DNA of 31,514 nucleotides, taken from NCBI GenBank assembly GCA_041497995.1, contig JBGQHM010000031.1, positions 1 to 31,514 of the forward strand, given 5' to 3'. The notes beneath the pieces are model-generated. The model made no database searches and was not told the origin of the DNA. It saw nothing but the letters and a program-made list of their open reading frames with translations. This document shows, in pieces, positions 7,205 through 15,090 of the stretch (the stretch's first letter is position 1; every line of letters starts with the position of its first letter). A program made the translations under genes and the position numbers. The stretch is from DATKMS01 sp041497995. Its GTDB lineage: Bacteria; Desulfobacterota; Binatia; HRBIN30.

Positions 7205-9073
7205 ATGATGCATCAAACGACCGGGAGCACCCGCAGCCCGGCCGGGTGGTTTGCTGTCCACGGCTGGGCTGCAGCGATACTCGCGGTCGGACTTGCGGCG
7301 CTTGCGGTACTGCTCAGTAGCCGCATTCCGGCCGCGTTCGCGGTCGACAATAATACGGTCGACGGTCTCTTCTGCGGGATTCCTCTCTCCCGACACTTGG
7401 CCGCAGGTGCCACCGACACGTTCAACACCTCTCTGCCCGTAGGCACCGTCGTCTCGGTCGACACGAAGGCGACAGACGGCGTCGTTGCTCTGAAACAACA
7501 ATCGCTAAACTTTACGCCGGCGACGTCGGATCAATGCAGCGGCAACCTGCTCCTGACGGTGCCGGCACCCGCTCCGGGAATGGACGTACCAGTCGGGATG
7601 ATCAACGTTACCAACTGCGTGGACAGCGCCGCGCATGACTACACGACAACCCTCTCAGTTGTGTCGGGCACGCCCAGCAACTGCGCCGTGCCGCTGCCGT
7701 GCGGTATGCCACTCAACGCGAGCTTCAACACCCGAGGTGAGGTTGATTCTTACCTGTTCCCTGGCATGGCGGGGGATACCATCAGCTTCGCTGTGACCAA
7801 CGTCAGCCCATCCATCGGCGGAATACGCATACGGCTCTTCGATCCGTCCGGGGCGTCGATTTACGACGATGTCTTCACCTGTCCCACAACTGGGCCCGTC
7901 CTGAAAACGTTGCCGGCGAGCGGCAACTACACCGCGCTCCTCAGCGCCTGCACCGGCGCGCCGCAAGGCCAATACACAGTGACCTGGCAACCATCGGGTT
8001 GTACGCCGAAGCAGCCGCCCGGACAGTTCGCCTACGTCACGAATGCCGACTCCGGGACCATGAGTGTCGTCGATCTGTCCTCCAATACCGCCAAGCTCAC
8101 CCTCCCCATTGCCGCGGCGGGGCAGGCGCAGATTGCCTCGCAAACGTTTGTTGCGATCACGCCGAATGGCGGCTTTGCGTATGCGACATACGTGCCTTCG
8201 AGTACGACCTCCGTTGTCAATACAAGCACGAATCTCTTGGTGGCGTCGGTGCAGAGTGGGTTCGACGCCAACGGAGTAACTGTGAGCCCAGACGGCGCGA
8301 CCGCGTACATCGTGTCGAACTCGCTTGGAGGAATCGAGCTTGTCAACACGCGGACGAACAAGATCACGGGCGTGGTTGCGTCAGACATCGGATTCTCTCA
8401 AGGCATCGCCGTCTCACCCGACGGCAAATTCCTATACGTCATGTCCGAAGACAACGGGCCGGGTCTCAACAAGATCAACACGACGGACTACACGGTCGAC
8501 GCAGTGGCGCTCCTAGAACTCGGCCTCTATGACGCGTTCGCCATCAGCCCAGACGGGTCGTATGCCTATGCCGGTACGCTGGAGGGCATCGCCGTCATCG
8601 ACACCAGCATCATGATGACAACTGATATGATCGAGGGCGTCGGTGAGCCATTCGCCATTGCGTTCACGGCCGACGGCCGCAAGGCATATGCGACGATAGC
8701 TGACAATGGCGTCATTGTGGCGATCGATACCGCGACGCATCAGGTCGATACGATTTCCAACGTGGGCGACAGCCCGGGTGGCATTGCCATTTCCCCTGAA
8801 ACCGGACTCGCCTATTCGACGGACTTCACCGCTGCGGCCAACCAGCCTGGCGTCTTCGTCATCGATACGAAAACCAACAAGGTCGTTACTTCGCTGGCAA
8901 CGCTCGGTGACGGTCCGACAGGGATCGCGTTGACCACGGCGCCCACCGGCCTCTGCGTCGGTAATGCAATGGGTCAGACCGAAGTCACGATCGACGAGCT
9001 GGTGTTGTCGGTGAACTACGCTCTCAACGGTTGTCCGGGGCGATTCCCAACAGTCTCTGTCCCAATCCCGTGA
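7205..9073 (+). CDS. Secreted PPC-like plus YVTN beta-propeller protein
   Basis: 622 residues from ATG 7205 (or 7208), 19 bases after the anti-sigma gene and so probably in the same transcript; the ribosome-binding site is weak. A long signal peptide or membrane anchor ends near IPAAFA (about residue 46). The first half contains cysteine-bearing beta sandwiches, including a pre-peptidase C-terminal-like domain (EVDSYLFPGMAGDTISFAV). From about residue 275 to 590 there are repeated blades of the YVTN type (FAYVTNADSGTMSVVD, GIAVSPDGKFLYVMS, GIAISPETGLAYSTD), about seven in number. The tail TEVTIDELVLSVNYAL, followed by a Cys, looks like a decayed EF-hand/dockerin-like motif. Such propellers usually bind proteins or polymers; no enzymatic residues are evident. 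Role in the sigma module is unknown. Confidence 0.82.
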   Translation: MMHQTTGSTRSPAGWFAVHGWAAAILAVGLAALAVLLSSRIPAAFAVDNNTVDGLFCGIPLSRHLAAGATDTFNTSLPVGTVVSVDTKATDGVVALKQQSLNFTPATSDQCSGNLLLTVPAPAPGMDVPVGMINVTNCVDSAAHDYTTTLSVVSGTPSNCAVPLPCGMPLNASFNTRGEVDSYLFPGMAGDTISFAVTNVSPSIGGIRIRLFDPSGASIYDDVFTCPTTGPVLKTLPASGNYTALLSACTGAPQGQYTVTWQPSGCTPKQPPGQFAYVTNADSGTMSVVDLSSNTAKLTLPIAAAGQAQIASQTFVAITPNGGFAYATYVPSSTTSVVNTSTNLLVASVQSGFDANGVTVSPDGATAYIVSNSLGGIELVNTRTNKITGVVASDIGFSQGIAVSPDGKFLYVMSEDNGPGLNKINTTDYTVDAVALLELGLYDAFAISPDGSYAYAGTLEGIAVIDTSIMMTTDMIEGVGEPFAIAFTADGRKAYATIADNGVIVAIDTATHQVDTISNVGDSPGGIAISPETGLAYSTDFTAAANQPGVFVIDTKTNKVVTSLATLGDGPTGIALTTAPTGLCVGNAMGQTEVTIDELVLSVNYALNGCPGRFPTVSVPIP

Positions 9074-9196
9074 TCGGCTGTTTCCCGTCTCACACATTCC
9101 CGCAGACGTAGCGGATCGTCTGGTTCCGTTCGGCAACGCCGTTGCACGGCACGACTGAACTGCTATGAAATGCGCCACTCACAGCGGAGGGTGACA

Positions 9197-9769
9197 ATGG
9201 TGAAGGTCCTGGGGACGTGTCTACTGCTCACGGTGCTCGCGACCGGAACGGCGCAAGCGGAAGGGAAGAATCCAATGGTACTGATCTCGACGTCGATGGG
9301 AGACATCAAGGTAGAGTTGGATGAACAGAAGGCGCCGGTGACGGTGAAGAACTTCCTCGGCTACGTGAACGACAAGTACTACGATGGGACCGTGTTCCAC
9401 CGTGTCATCCCGAATTTCATGATCCAAGGCGGCGGCATGGACAAGGACATGAAGGAAAAGGCCACGAAGGCGCCGATCAAGAACGAGGCCGGCAACGGTC
9501 TGAAGAACACCGTCGGTACGCTCGCCATGGCACGCACGGGTGTGGTCGATAGTGCGACGGCGCAGTTCTTTATCAACGTGAAGGACAACGCGTTCCTCGA
9601 TCACCGGGACGAGACCCCCGCCGGCTTTGGCTACGCCGTGTTCGGCAAGGTCGTCGACGGAATGGACGTCGTACGCAAGATCGAAAACGTGCCGACCAGC
9701 AACAAGGGCATGCATCAGAACGTGCCCGCAGAGGTGGTGGTCATCAAGTCGATCACCGTCGTCAAGTAG
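9197..9769 (+). CDS. Periplasmic cyclophilin-type peptidyl-prolyl cis-trans isomerase
   Basis: 190 residues from ATG 9197, preceded by GGAGG at 6-base spacing; an upstream in-frame start at 9170 would disrupt the signal peptide. The signal peptide covers about 1-22 (VLGTCLLLTVLATGTAQA). The cyclophilin core follows in order: TSMGDIKVELDEQKAPVTV, NFLGYVNDKYYDGTVFHRVI with the catalytic Arg in FHRVIPNFMIQGG, then the ATAQFFINVKDN segment and the closing GYAVFGKVVDGMDVV. It catalyses proline isomerisation during folding of exported proteins. Length and motifs are typical of PpiA/PpiB-type single-domain enzymes. It stands 123 bases after the propeller gene and is probably a separate transcription unit. 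Confidence 0.93.
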   Translation: MVKVLGTCLLLTVLATGTAQAEGKNPMVLISTSMGDIKVELDEQKAPVTVKNFLGYVNDKYYDGTVFHRVIPNFMIQGGGMDKDMKEKATKAPIKNEAGNGLKNTVGTLAMARTGVVDSATAQFFINVKDNAFLDHRDETPAGFGYAVFGKVVDGMDVVRKIENVPTSNKGMHQNVPAEVVVIKSITVVK

Positions 9770-9775
9770 CCTGCT

Positions 9776-9808
9776 GCGTGCGACGCGGTCGCGGCACGCG
9801 TCGCACGC
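9776..9808 (+). terminator. Strong GC-rich hairpin after the cyclophilin gene
   Basis: A perfect 12-bp inverted repeat (9776-9787 with 9797-9808) with a 9-base loop starts seven bases after the cyclophilin stop. No T-tract follows, so it may act with Rho or as an mRNA 3'-end stabiliser. Confidence 0.6.
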
Positions 9809-9836
9809 GGCCTGACTCGCTCGCGCCTGACGCGAC

Positions 9837-10496
9837 ATGACGCCCGCCGCGGTCATTTTCGACCTCGATGGTGTTCTCATCGACTCCGAGGCGCTGCAGT
9901 ACAAGGCGTACTCGGAGGTGCTCGCGCGGTTCGGTATTACGGTCTCGCTCGAGGAGTATGCAGCCCACTGGATCGCGGCGGGTCGCGGTCCCGAGCACGC
10001 CGTTCGTACCTATGGGCTGCAGATGCATCCCGACGAGCTGCGCGCCCTGAAGCACCCCGTCTACCACGAGATGTTGCGCCGCGATGCGGCGTTGATGCCC
10101 GGCGCGATCGACGCGCTAGGACGCCTCCAACCGCATTTCCCGCTGGCGCTGGCCACCAACTCGAACCGGCAGGACGTGTCGTACCTGATGGATCGCTTCG
10201 ATCTGTGCCGCTTCTTCACCGCGATTGTGACTCGGGAAGACTACAAACGCGCCAAGCCGTATCCCGATGCGTTCGTAACTGCCGCGACCCACCTCGGCGT
10301 GACACCCGAGACGTGTGTGGTGGTCGAAGATGCCCACCGCGGGGTCTTGGCGGCGCGCCGTGCCGGTGCGGCAGTGGTGGCCGTCCCGAACCGTTTCACG
10401 CGCGCTAGTGACTTCTCGCTGGCCGCGCTGGTGTTGCCCAGCCTCGAGGCGCTGACGGTCGAAGTCGTCGCGCAGGTGATGGATCGCGTCGTCTGA
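9837..10496 (+). CDS. HAD-superfamily phosphatase/phosphomutase (beta-PGM-like)
   Basis: 219 residues. All HAD motifs are present: motif I FDLDGVLIDSE (residues 9-19, nucleophile Asp10, acid/base Asp12), motif II ATNS, the Lys of motif III in KRAKPYPDAF, and motif IV VVEDAHRGV. The helical cap inserted after motif I is subtype C1, as in beta-phosphoglucomutases and phosphoglycolate phosphatases. The substrate cannot be predicted; small sugar phosphates are usual. It stands 67 bases after the cyclophilin gene, beyond the hairpin, and converges on the FecR-domain gene with the dispersed repeat between them. Confidence 0.9.
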   Translation: MTPAAVIFDLDGVLIDSEALQYKAYSEVLARFGITVSLEEYAAHWIAAGRGPEHAVRTYGLQMHPDELRALKHPVYHEMLRRDAALMPGAIDALGRLQPHFPLALATNSNRQDVSYLMDRFDLCRFFTAIVTREDYKRAKPYPDAFVTAATHLGVTPETCVVVEDAHRGVLAARRAGAAVVAVPNRFTRASDFSLAALVLPSLEALTVEVVAQVMDRVV

Positions 10497-10499
10497 AAG

Positions 10500-10579
10500 C
10501 TAGCCGCCTGTCGGACTTGCCAGCCCGCAGCGACCCAACGGGAGCGGGCCATAGAAATGACGCTGGCCGCAGGCCCTAG
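10500..10579. repeat. Dispersed ~80-bp CTAG-ended palindromic element, copy A
   Basis: Aligns with 29105-29185: over the 10506-10579 core I count four mismatches and one indel (about 93 % identity). The ends are imperfect inverted repeats beginning CTAG and containing CCTG-CGG. The centre folds as CCCGC (10524-10528) with GCGGG (10544-10548) around an inner CCC/GGG pair. The right end contains the TAG stop (10578-10576) of the minus-strand FecR-domain gene. It lies between convergent genes and could also terminate transcription. Confidence 0.88.
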
Positions 10580-11460
10580 AACGTGATGCGCAATTTGCCG
10601 CCCGGCCCGAAGACGTTGGGTGGTTGCTGGATCAACCCGCTGACGTCGCGCCGCTCGCGGATCAGCTGTCGCCGTTCGGGAGCGATGCCGGAGATCGCGA
10701 CCGCGGCACGGTCAGCCTTCGGTACGACCTGCCCCGCCAGCAGCGGACTGTTGAGCGTCAGACTCTCCGCGGCGCCGGCGCCGATGAAGTCCATGCCCTC
10801 GATGTATTGCCGAAAAAGCGCGTCAGGCAGGCGGCGCGGCGGTGTCGGAAAGTGCCCGCGCGTGATGGTGGTAGCCTCCTGCGCCGTGATGAACACACCC
10901 CGGTTGCTGCGATCGAACGCGCTGAACACCTCGACCGTGCCGCTCAGCCCGGCGACCTCGGTGTGATCGTTGCGTGGGTCGTAGGTGACCACGAACTCCG
11001 TGCCGCGTACACCGGCAACGGCCGTGGCGGTCTTGATCTCGTATGCCGCCCCGGGCCGCTTGTAGTACTCGCTGACTAACGCGCTGACCTTGCCTTGCAA
11101 GAGCCCTAAAACCGAACGGCTCTTCCCCTGGTTGGGATCGAAGACCTGCTCGTCGACGACCACGCGCGAGTCGTCGCTGATGGTGAGGACGGTGTCGTCC
11201 TGGAAGACGATGCGCATACGCCCTGGCTCCCCGGTGCGCAGCTCGTCACCGCGTTGGATGGCCGCGCCAGGGGTGGCGGTGATCCAGACGTCGCCGCGGC
11301 CGATCTTGGCGCTGCCATCGAGCGCAGCGATGGTGCCGACTTCTTGGGCGACGGCAGCGCGGATTGCCCAGGCGGTCAAGAGAACCAGGAACGCGCCGTG
11401 CCGTAGCGCGAAGCGGCGCCGGTTACGATCAGTCAAGAGTGTCGATCCGTTGATATCCAT
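10576..11460 (-). CDS. Periplasmic FecR-domain protein
   Basis: 294 residues from ATG 11460, which has AGGGG five bases upstream. The open frame extends further into the neighbouring gene, but that part is an overlap artefact. A signal peptide ends near AVA-QEVG (residue 38). Residues about 40-200 form a FecR domain: GRGDVWITATPGAAIQRGDEL, MRIVFQDDTVLTISDDSRV, AVAGVRGTEFVVTYD, and VEVFSA. Classical FecR is an anti-sigma regulator with a cytoplasmic N-terminus and a membrane helix; this protein has only a signal peptide, so it is more likely a secreted or periplasmic structural/ligand protein. It follows the TPR/barrel gene by 53 bases, a common pairing in such genomes. Its TAG stop is supplied by repeat copy A. 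Confidence 0.88.
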   Translation of the reverse strand: MDINGSTLLTDRNRRRFALRHGAFLVLLTAWAIRAAVAQEVGTIAALDGSAKIGRGDVWITATPGAAIQRGDELRTGEPGRMRIVFQDDTVLTISDDSRVVVDEQVFDPNQGKSRSVLGLLQGKVSALVSEYYKRPGAAYEIKTATAVAGVRGTEFVVTYDPRNDHTEVAGLSGTVEVFSAFDRSNRGVFITAQEATTITRGHFPTPPRRLPDALFRQYIEGMDFIGAGAAESLTLNSPLLAGQVVPKADRAAVAISGIAPERRQLIRERRDVSGLIQQPPNVFGPGGKLRITF

Positions 11461-11513
11461 GGTGTCCCCTGTTCGGGTTGCCGGGCGATTGTAGCTGGAC
11501 TGCCCTCTCGCTC

Positions 11514-13037
11514 CTAGTGGAATCTGACCTCCGCCGCCACCGACGCGACGTTGCGAGTGTATTGGAATTGCGGCTGGTTCGAATCGTTGAAGTCCCCGAA
11601 GTAACCCGCGGTCAATGCTAGGTACTCCGTCAGTTGCTTGTACAACGTGACGTAGACCAGATTCTCGTTGTCCTTGCGTATGGTGGGCGGATCGAAAACC
11701 GAGCTTTGTGAATCGTAGTCTTCGTGCCGGTAGGCGTACCCAAGCTCGGTGAGGATGCCAAATGGGAAGGACCACCCTCCGCCAACGTCGACTTGGTTCC
11801 CGTTGTAGGCAAATACGTTCCCTGCCGAATTGATCGGCGACTCGTGATCGTAGCGATAGCCCACCGTGACGTAGCGAGCCGGCGCACCGAACGAGTAGAG
11901 CTGGCGGAAGCCCACTTCGTGATTGAACGCGTTGCGCAGCTGGTACGTCTGGTCTTTGAAGTCGCGTCGCCGCATCCGGTAAAAGACCTCGGTCCGTGCG
12001 GTGTCCCATTCGTTGATCGCCACCCACGGGAGTGCGGTCGCCTCCTGCAGGAAGCTTTGTTCGTCGCTGATCAGGTAGTAGTCGTACCGTCCGAGCAGGC
12101 CGAACTGGAAGATGTCCGCGGTCACCACTGCCTGCATGCTCGGGCGGTGATCCTGCAAGTTGAAGTCGGTGAGCTGGAAGTACAGGCTCTGATAGAACTC
12201 ATAGCCGCCCGACAGCTCGAAAGTCTCAGTGCGCCATGGGATGTAGATTCCGCCCAGCGTGATGACACCGCGCCCGTCGGCTTGATTGCTGATCCGCAAC
12301 TCCTTTAGCGCCACGTCGTTGAGCGCGCCGTTCGACGGTCCGAGTACGACGTTGCTGTCGTACTGCAGCCCGAAGACGCCGTAGACTTCCCAGCGGGAGT
12401 AATCGCCGCTGCGAATTTTCTGGAGGAACGCCGCCGCCTCGCGACCCATGTCCGACGCGGGGTCGTACGCCGCGACGTACTCAAAGTCCTGCTCGGCATC
12501 TGACCACTTGCCGTCCTGGTAGGCGGCGACGCCACGATAGTAGCGCGCCGGGAGACGGAGCGCCGGGTCCTTTTGTTCCGCGCGGTCGAAGTTCCGCCGC
12601 GCCGCGGGGGTGCTTCCCGTTCGCAGCTGCGCAATGCCGAGAAACATCGACGCGCGTGCCTCGAGCGTCGGCACGCTCTGTGCCTGTTGCAGCCACGGAA
12701 TGGCTTGCTCGTATTCGCCTGCCTCTACCATCATCACTCCCAGCTCGAGCGGAGCCTGCTTCACCGTGTGCGCTTCGGCCACGGTGCGGAGGTCAGCAAT
12801 TGCGCCTGCGGAGTCGTTGAGCCGGCCGCGCGTCACGCCGCGGTAGTAGCGCGCGTACATGTCGCCGGGGTCGGCCGCCACCGCTTCATCGAAGCGACGC
12901 AGGGCTTCGTGGAGACGGTTGGCGTGGAAGTCCACGAGCCCCTGCGAGTAGAGTCGCATCGACTGTTCGGATGCGCCGGCAATGCCAGCGCTGCTGACTG
13001 CAGCCAAGATGAACGTGAGAACGATGAGCCGCTGCAT
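11514..13037 (-). CDS. TPR-repeat plus outer-membrane beta-barrel protein
   Basis: 507 residues with a signal peptide (about 1-22). Residues about 25-215 contain tetratricopeptide repeats (LYSQGLVDFHANRLHEALRR, DMYARYYRGVTRGRLND, EQAIPWLQQAQ, ARYYRGVAAYQDGKWSDAEQ). From about residue 220 the sequence turns into amphipathic beta strands (YGVFGLQYDSNVVLG, FELSGGYEFYQSLYF, YVTVGYRYDHESP, ELGYAYRHEDYDS) and ends in FH, consistent with an outer-membrane barrel. A periplasmic TPR head with a membrane barrel resembles surface-assembly or export proteins (Slam-like, PgaA-like), but specific homology cannot be shown here. Probably one operon with the FecR-domain gene downstream, and perhaps with the beta-helix lipoprotein gene 35 bases upstream. 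Confidence 0.85.
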   Translation of the reverse strand: MQRLIVLTFILAAVSSAGIAGASEQSMRLYSQGLVDFHANRLHEALRRFDEAVAADPGDMYARYYRGVTRGRLNDSAGAIADLRTVAEAHTVKQAPLELGVMMVEAGEYEQAIPWLQQAQSVPTLEARASMFLGIAQLRTGSTPAARRNFDRAEQKDPALRLPARYYRGVAAYQDGKWSDAEQDFEYVAAYDPASDMGREAAAFLQKIRSGDYSRWEVYGVFGLQYDSNVVLGPSNGALNDVALKELRISNQADGRGVITLGGIYIPWRTETFELSGGYEFYQSLYFQLTDFNLQDHRPSMQAVVTADIFQFGLLGRYDYYLISDEQSFLQEATALPWVAINEWDTARTEVFYRMRRRDFKDQTYQLRNAFNHEVGFRQLYSFGAPARYVTVGYRYDHESPINSAGNVFAYNGNQVDVGGGWSFPFGILTELGYAYRHEDYDSQSSVFDPPTIRKDNENLVYVTLYKQLTEYLALTAGYFGDFNDSNQPQFQYTRNVASVAAEVRFH

Positions 13038-13072
13038 GAGGCGCCGGGAACAGGAGCGTGATGGCTGCGACG

Positions 13073-14977
13073 TTAGCTGCGGGCAGTTGCCGTCTTGGTG
13101 GGGGTTGACGTGGGCGTCCGCGTCGGTTTGGGCTTGGGTGTTGGTGTCGGTGGCACCGCTGGGTAGTGATAGCCGAGGTCTACCGGAGCGGCGTCGATTG
13201 ACCCGTCTGTTTGCGTCGTGCGGCGGCCGAGCGCCCCGAGGATCTCCGCCTCGATGTCGGGATCGCCCGCGTTGACGGCAGGACTCTGCGACCCTGAGAG
13301 CCCCTTTGCGAGATGGAAGTCCTCGCGGGTCGGTGCGATGAAAAGCGGGTTGGCAATGTTGCCGATGATGTCATGGCTGCCCGCCGGCGTCTCGGCTCCG
13401 TACCCGTCGGTATTGAGGTTGTAGTCGGCATCGTATCCATCGGTTGCGGGGTCCGCCGTCAGCCCGGTTGGCGTATTCAGGTTGACGATGTTGTTGCGCA
13501 CCATGATGGCGGTGGACGGGTCGGTCGCGTCGCCAACGACGATGCCGGCATCCTGATTCTGATAGAGCGTGTTGTTGATCAGACGCACATCGCTGCTGCC
13601 GCGCACCTGAATGCCGCTGGCCGAGTTGCCGAGGACAACATTGTTGAAAGCGAGGGCGCTGCTGGAGCTGTCGAACAGTATGCCGTCGCCGCGCGTGCCG
13701 GTGACGGTGCAGTTCTGCACGATGACACCATCGCTCTGCTCCACCAGCACGCCGGCGCTTGTCGCGCCGCGCACGCTGAAGCCATCCACCGTGACATTGC
13801 TCTGTCCTGCAAGGTGGATACCGGCGGTCCCGCCGCGCACGCTGATTGTCACGGGTGCTGCGGCACTGTCGGTCTGTATGCCGCTCACATCTGCGAGTAA
13901 GGTGATCGGACCCTGTAGATTGCCGCTGGTGAGATCGACGGGCGCATACAGGCCCGGTGCGACTACGATGGTTGATCCCGGCGGCGCCGCGCGGGCGGCA
14001 CTGGCGATGCTGCCACCCGGACGCACGATGACCACCCGGCCCGGCGTTCCGACCGGCGTCGGCGTGGCCACACCGCCGCCCTGTACGCTGAAGGAATAGC
14101 TGAGATCCAGTGCCCGCGGCGGTGCGGCGAGATTGCGCGCCTGAATCTGCGCCGTGGCGTCTCCAGATTGCAGTGTCTGTCGCTGGCGGGCCACGCGGAA
14201 GCCGCTGACACGCAGCGCGCCGGCGGCGCTGCACGGACTACCCGTGGTGTCGTCACACGGCGTGAGTGTCAGCGGCGCCGCAGGAGCGCTTTGATCATTC
14301 TGCGTGACGGCGACGCTCACCGATTGTTGATCGATACCCGTCGCGGCGTCCACAACCGTGAACGTAACTGCCACTGGATTGGTGGCAGTTGCGCCGACGT
14401 CCGGACTGAGGTCCAGGATAAACGGAATGGCGAACACCGGGATGTCACCAGCCTCGGTCTGGATGCCGCTGACGACGTTGACGCGCTGCGCATCGCTCTG
14501 AAAGCTTGGCGCCGCCACCCGGCTGGGATCGCATGCCTGACCCGCACCTGGCGGGTCAGTCGGACACGCTTCGACGGCATCCGCGGTGGGTGCGAAGTCT
14601 GCGGCGAAGCCGGCCAAGCTCACCGTCGCACCACCCCCAGGCAGTTGGCTCAACACGAGGAAGCGCCGGCCGGATACCGGATCAATGGGGAGGAGCGTCG
14701 GGTCGACCGCCAAGCAGCAGCGTTGGCCGGCATCCGAATCGAAAGCGATGCGGATCGTCTTGACCGCAGCCGGGAGGTTTGGGCCGAAGCTTGCGCGTGG
14801 CAACGATGCTGGTGGCGCGCTTGCCGAGGCTCCGGTACCGCTTCCTAAGGCCCTCTGCTCCCAAACTGGGCGGAAGTTGAGGCTACCGCCACCGCCTCCA
14901 GATGAGCCGCCACCGCACCCAAGCGCACCGAGCACGCCCAACATTGCTGCGAGTCTCGTGACCGATCTACGTCGCAC
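13073..14977 (-). CDS. Parallel beta-helix lipoprotein with Pro/Thr tail (long form)
   Basis: 634 residues from GTG 14977; the first ATG, 11 codons in, would leave too short a signal peptide. The lipobox LGALGC puts the lipidated Cys at residue 21, followed by a Gly/Ser-rich linker. Residues about 35-310 form beta-rich extracellular domains with Cys pairs (no family recognised; cohesin-like is possible). From about 316 a right-handed beta-helix follows: VVIVRPGGSIASAARAAPPG, then repeats such as NVTVDGFSVRGATSAGVLV, VIVQNCTVTGTRGDGILF, VRLINNTLYQNQDAGIVV. The C-terminal tail is rich in PTPTPKPKPTRTPT and probably unstructured. Such helices bind or cleave polysaccharides, but no catalytic set is evident. 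A shorter paralogue lies at 19534-20781. Confidence 0.88.
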   Translation of the reverse strand: MRRRSVTRLAAMLGVLGALGCGGGSSGGGGGSLNFRPVWEQRALGSGTGASASAPPASLPRASFGPNLPAAVKTIRIAFDSDAGQRCCLAVDPTLLPIDPVSGRRFLVLSQLPGGGATVSLAGFAADFAPTADAVEACPTDPPGAGQACDPSRVAAPSFQSDAQRVNVVSGIQTEAGDIPVFAIPFILDLSPDVGATATNPVAVTFTVVDAATGIDQQSVSVAVTQNDQSAPAAPLTLTPCDDTTGSPCSAAGALRVSGFRVARQRQTLQSGDATAQIQARNLAAPPRALDLSYSFSVQGGGVATPTPVGTPGRVVIVRPGGSIASAARAAPPGSTIVVAPGLYAPVDLTSGNLQGPITLLADVSGIQTDSAAAPVTISVRGGTAGIHLAGQSNVTVDGFSVRGATSAGVLVEQSDGVIVQNCTVTGTRGDGILFDSSSSALAFNNVVLGNSASGIQVRGSSDVRLINNTLYQNQDAGIVVGDATDPSTAIMVRNNIVNLNTPTGLTADPATDGYDADYNLNTDGYGAETPAGSHDIIGNIANPLFIAPTREDFHLAKGLSGSQSPAVNAGDPDIEAEILGALGRRTTQTDGSIDAAPVDLGYHYPAVPPTPTPKPKPTRTPTSTPTKTATARS

Positions 14978-15090
14978 GGAGATTCACCGTTCAAGGGCTG
15001 ACATACCGTCTCACGTTGCCTTTGTCCAACAAGAAGGTACGCCCTCGCGTTGGCTAGAACCCCCGCACAATCCGGGCTACAGTCGGCGCG

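Noticed and set aside
11461..12027. Upstream extension of the FecR-domain reading frame
   Set aside because: The extension overlaps the TPR/barrel gene in another frame and encodes low-quality Arg/Gly/Ser text; ATG 11460 has a good ribosome-binding site and signal peptide.
13371..14234. 287-codon minus-strand frame inside the beta-helix lipoprotein gene
   Set aside because: Arg/His/Gln-rich shadow of the repetitive coding sequence; no recognisable domain.
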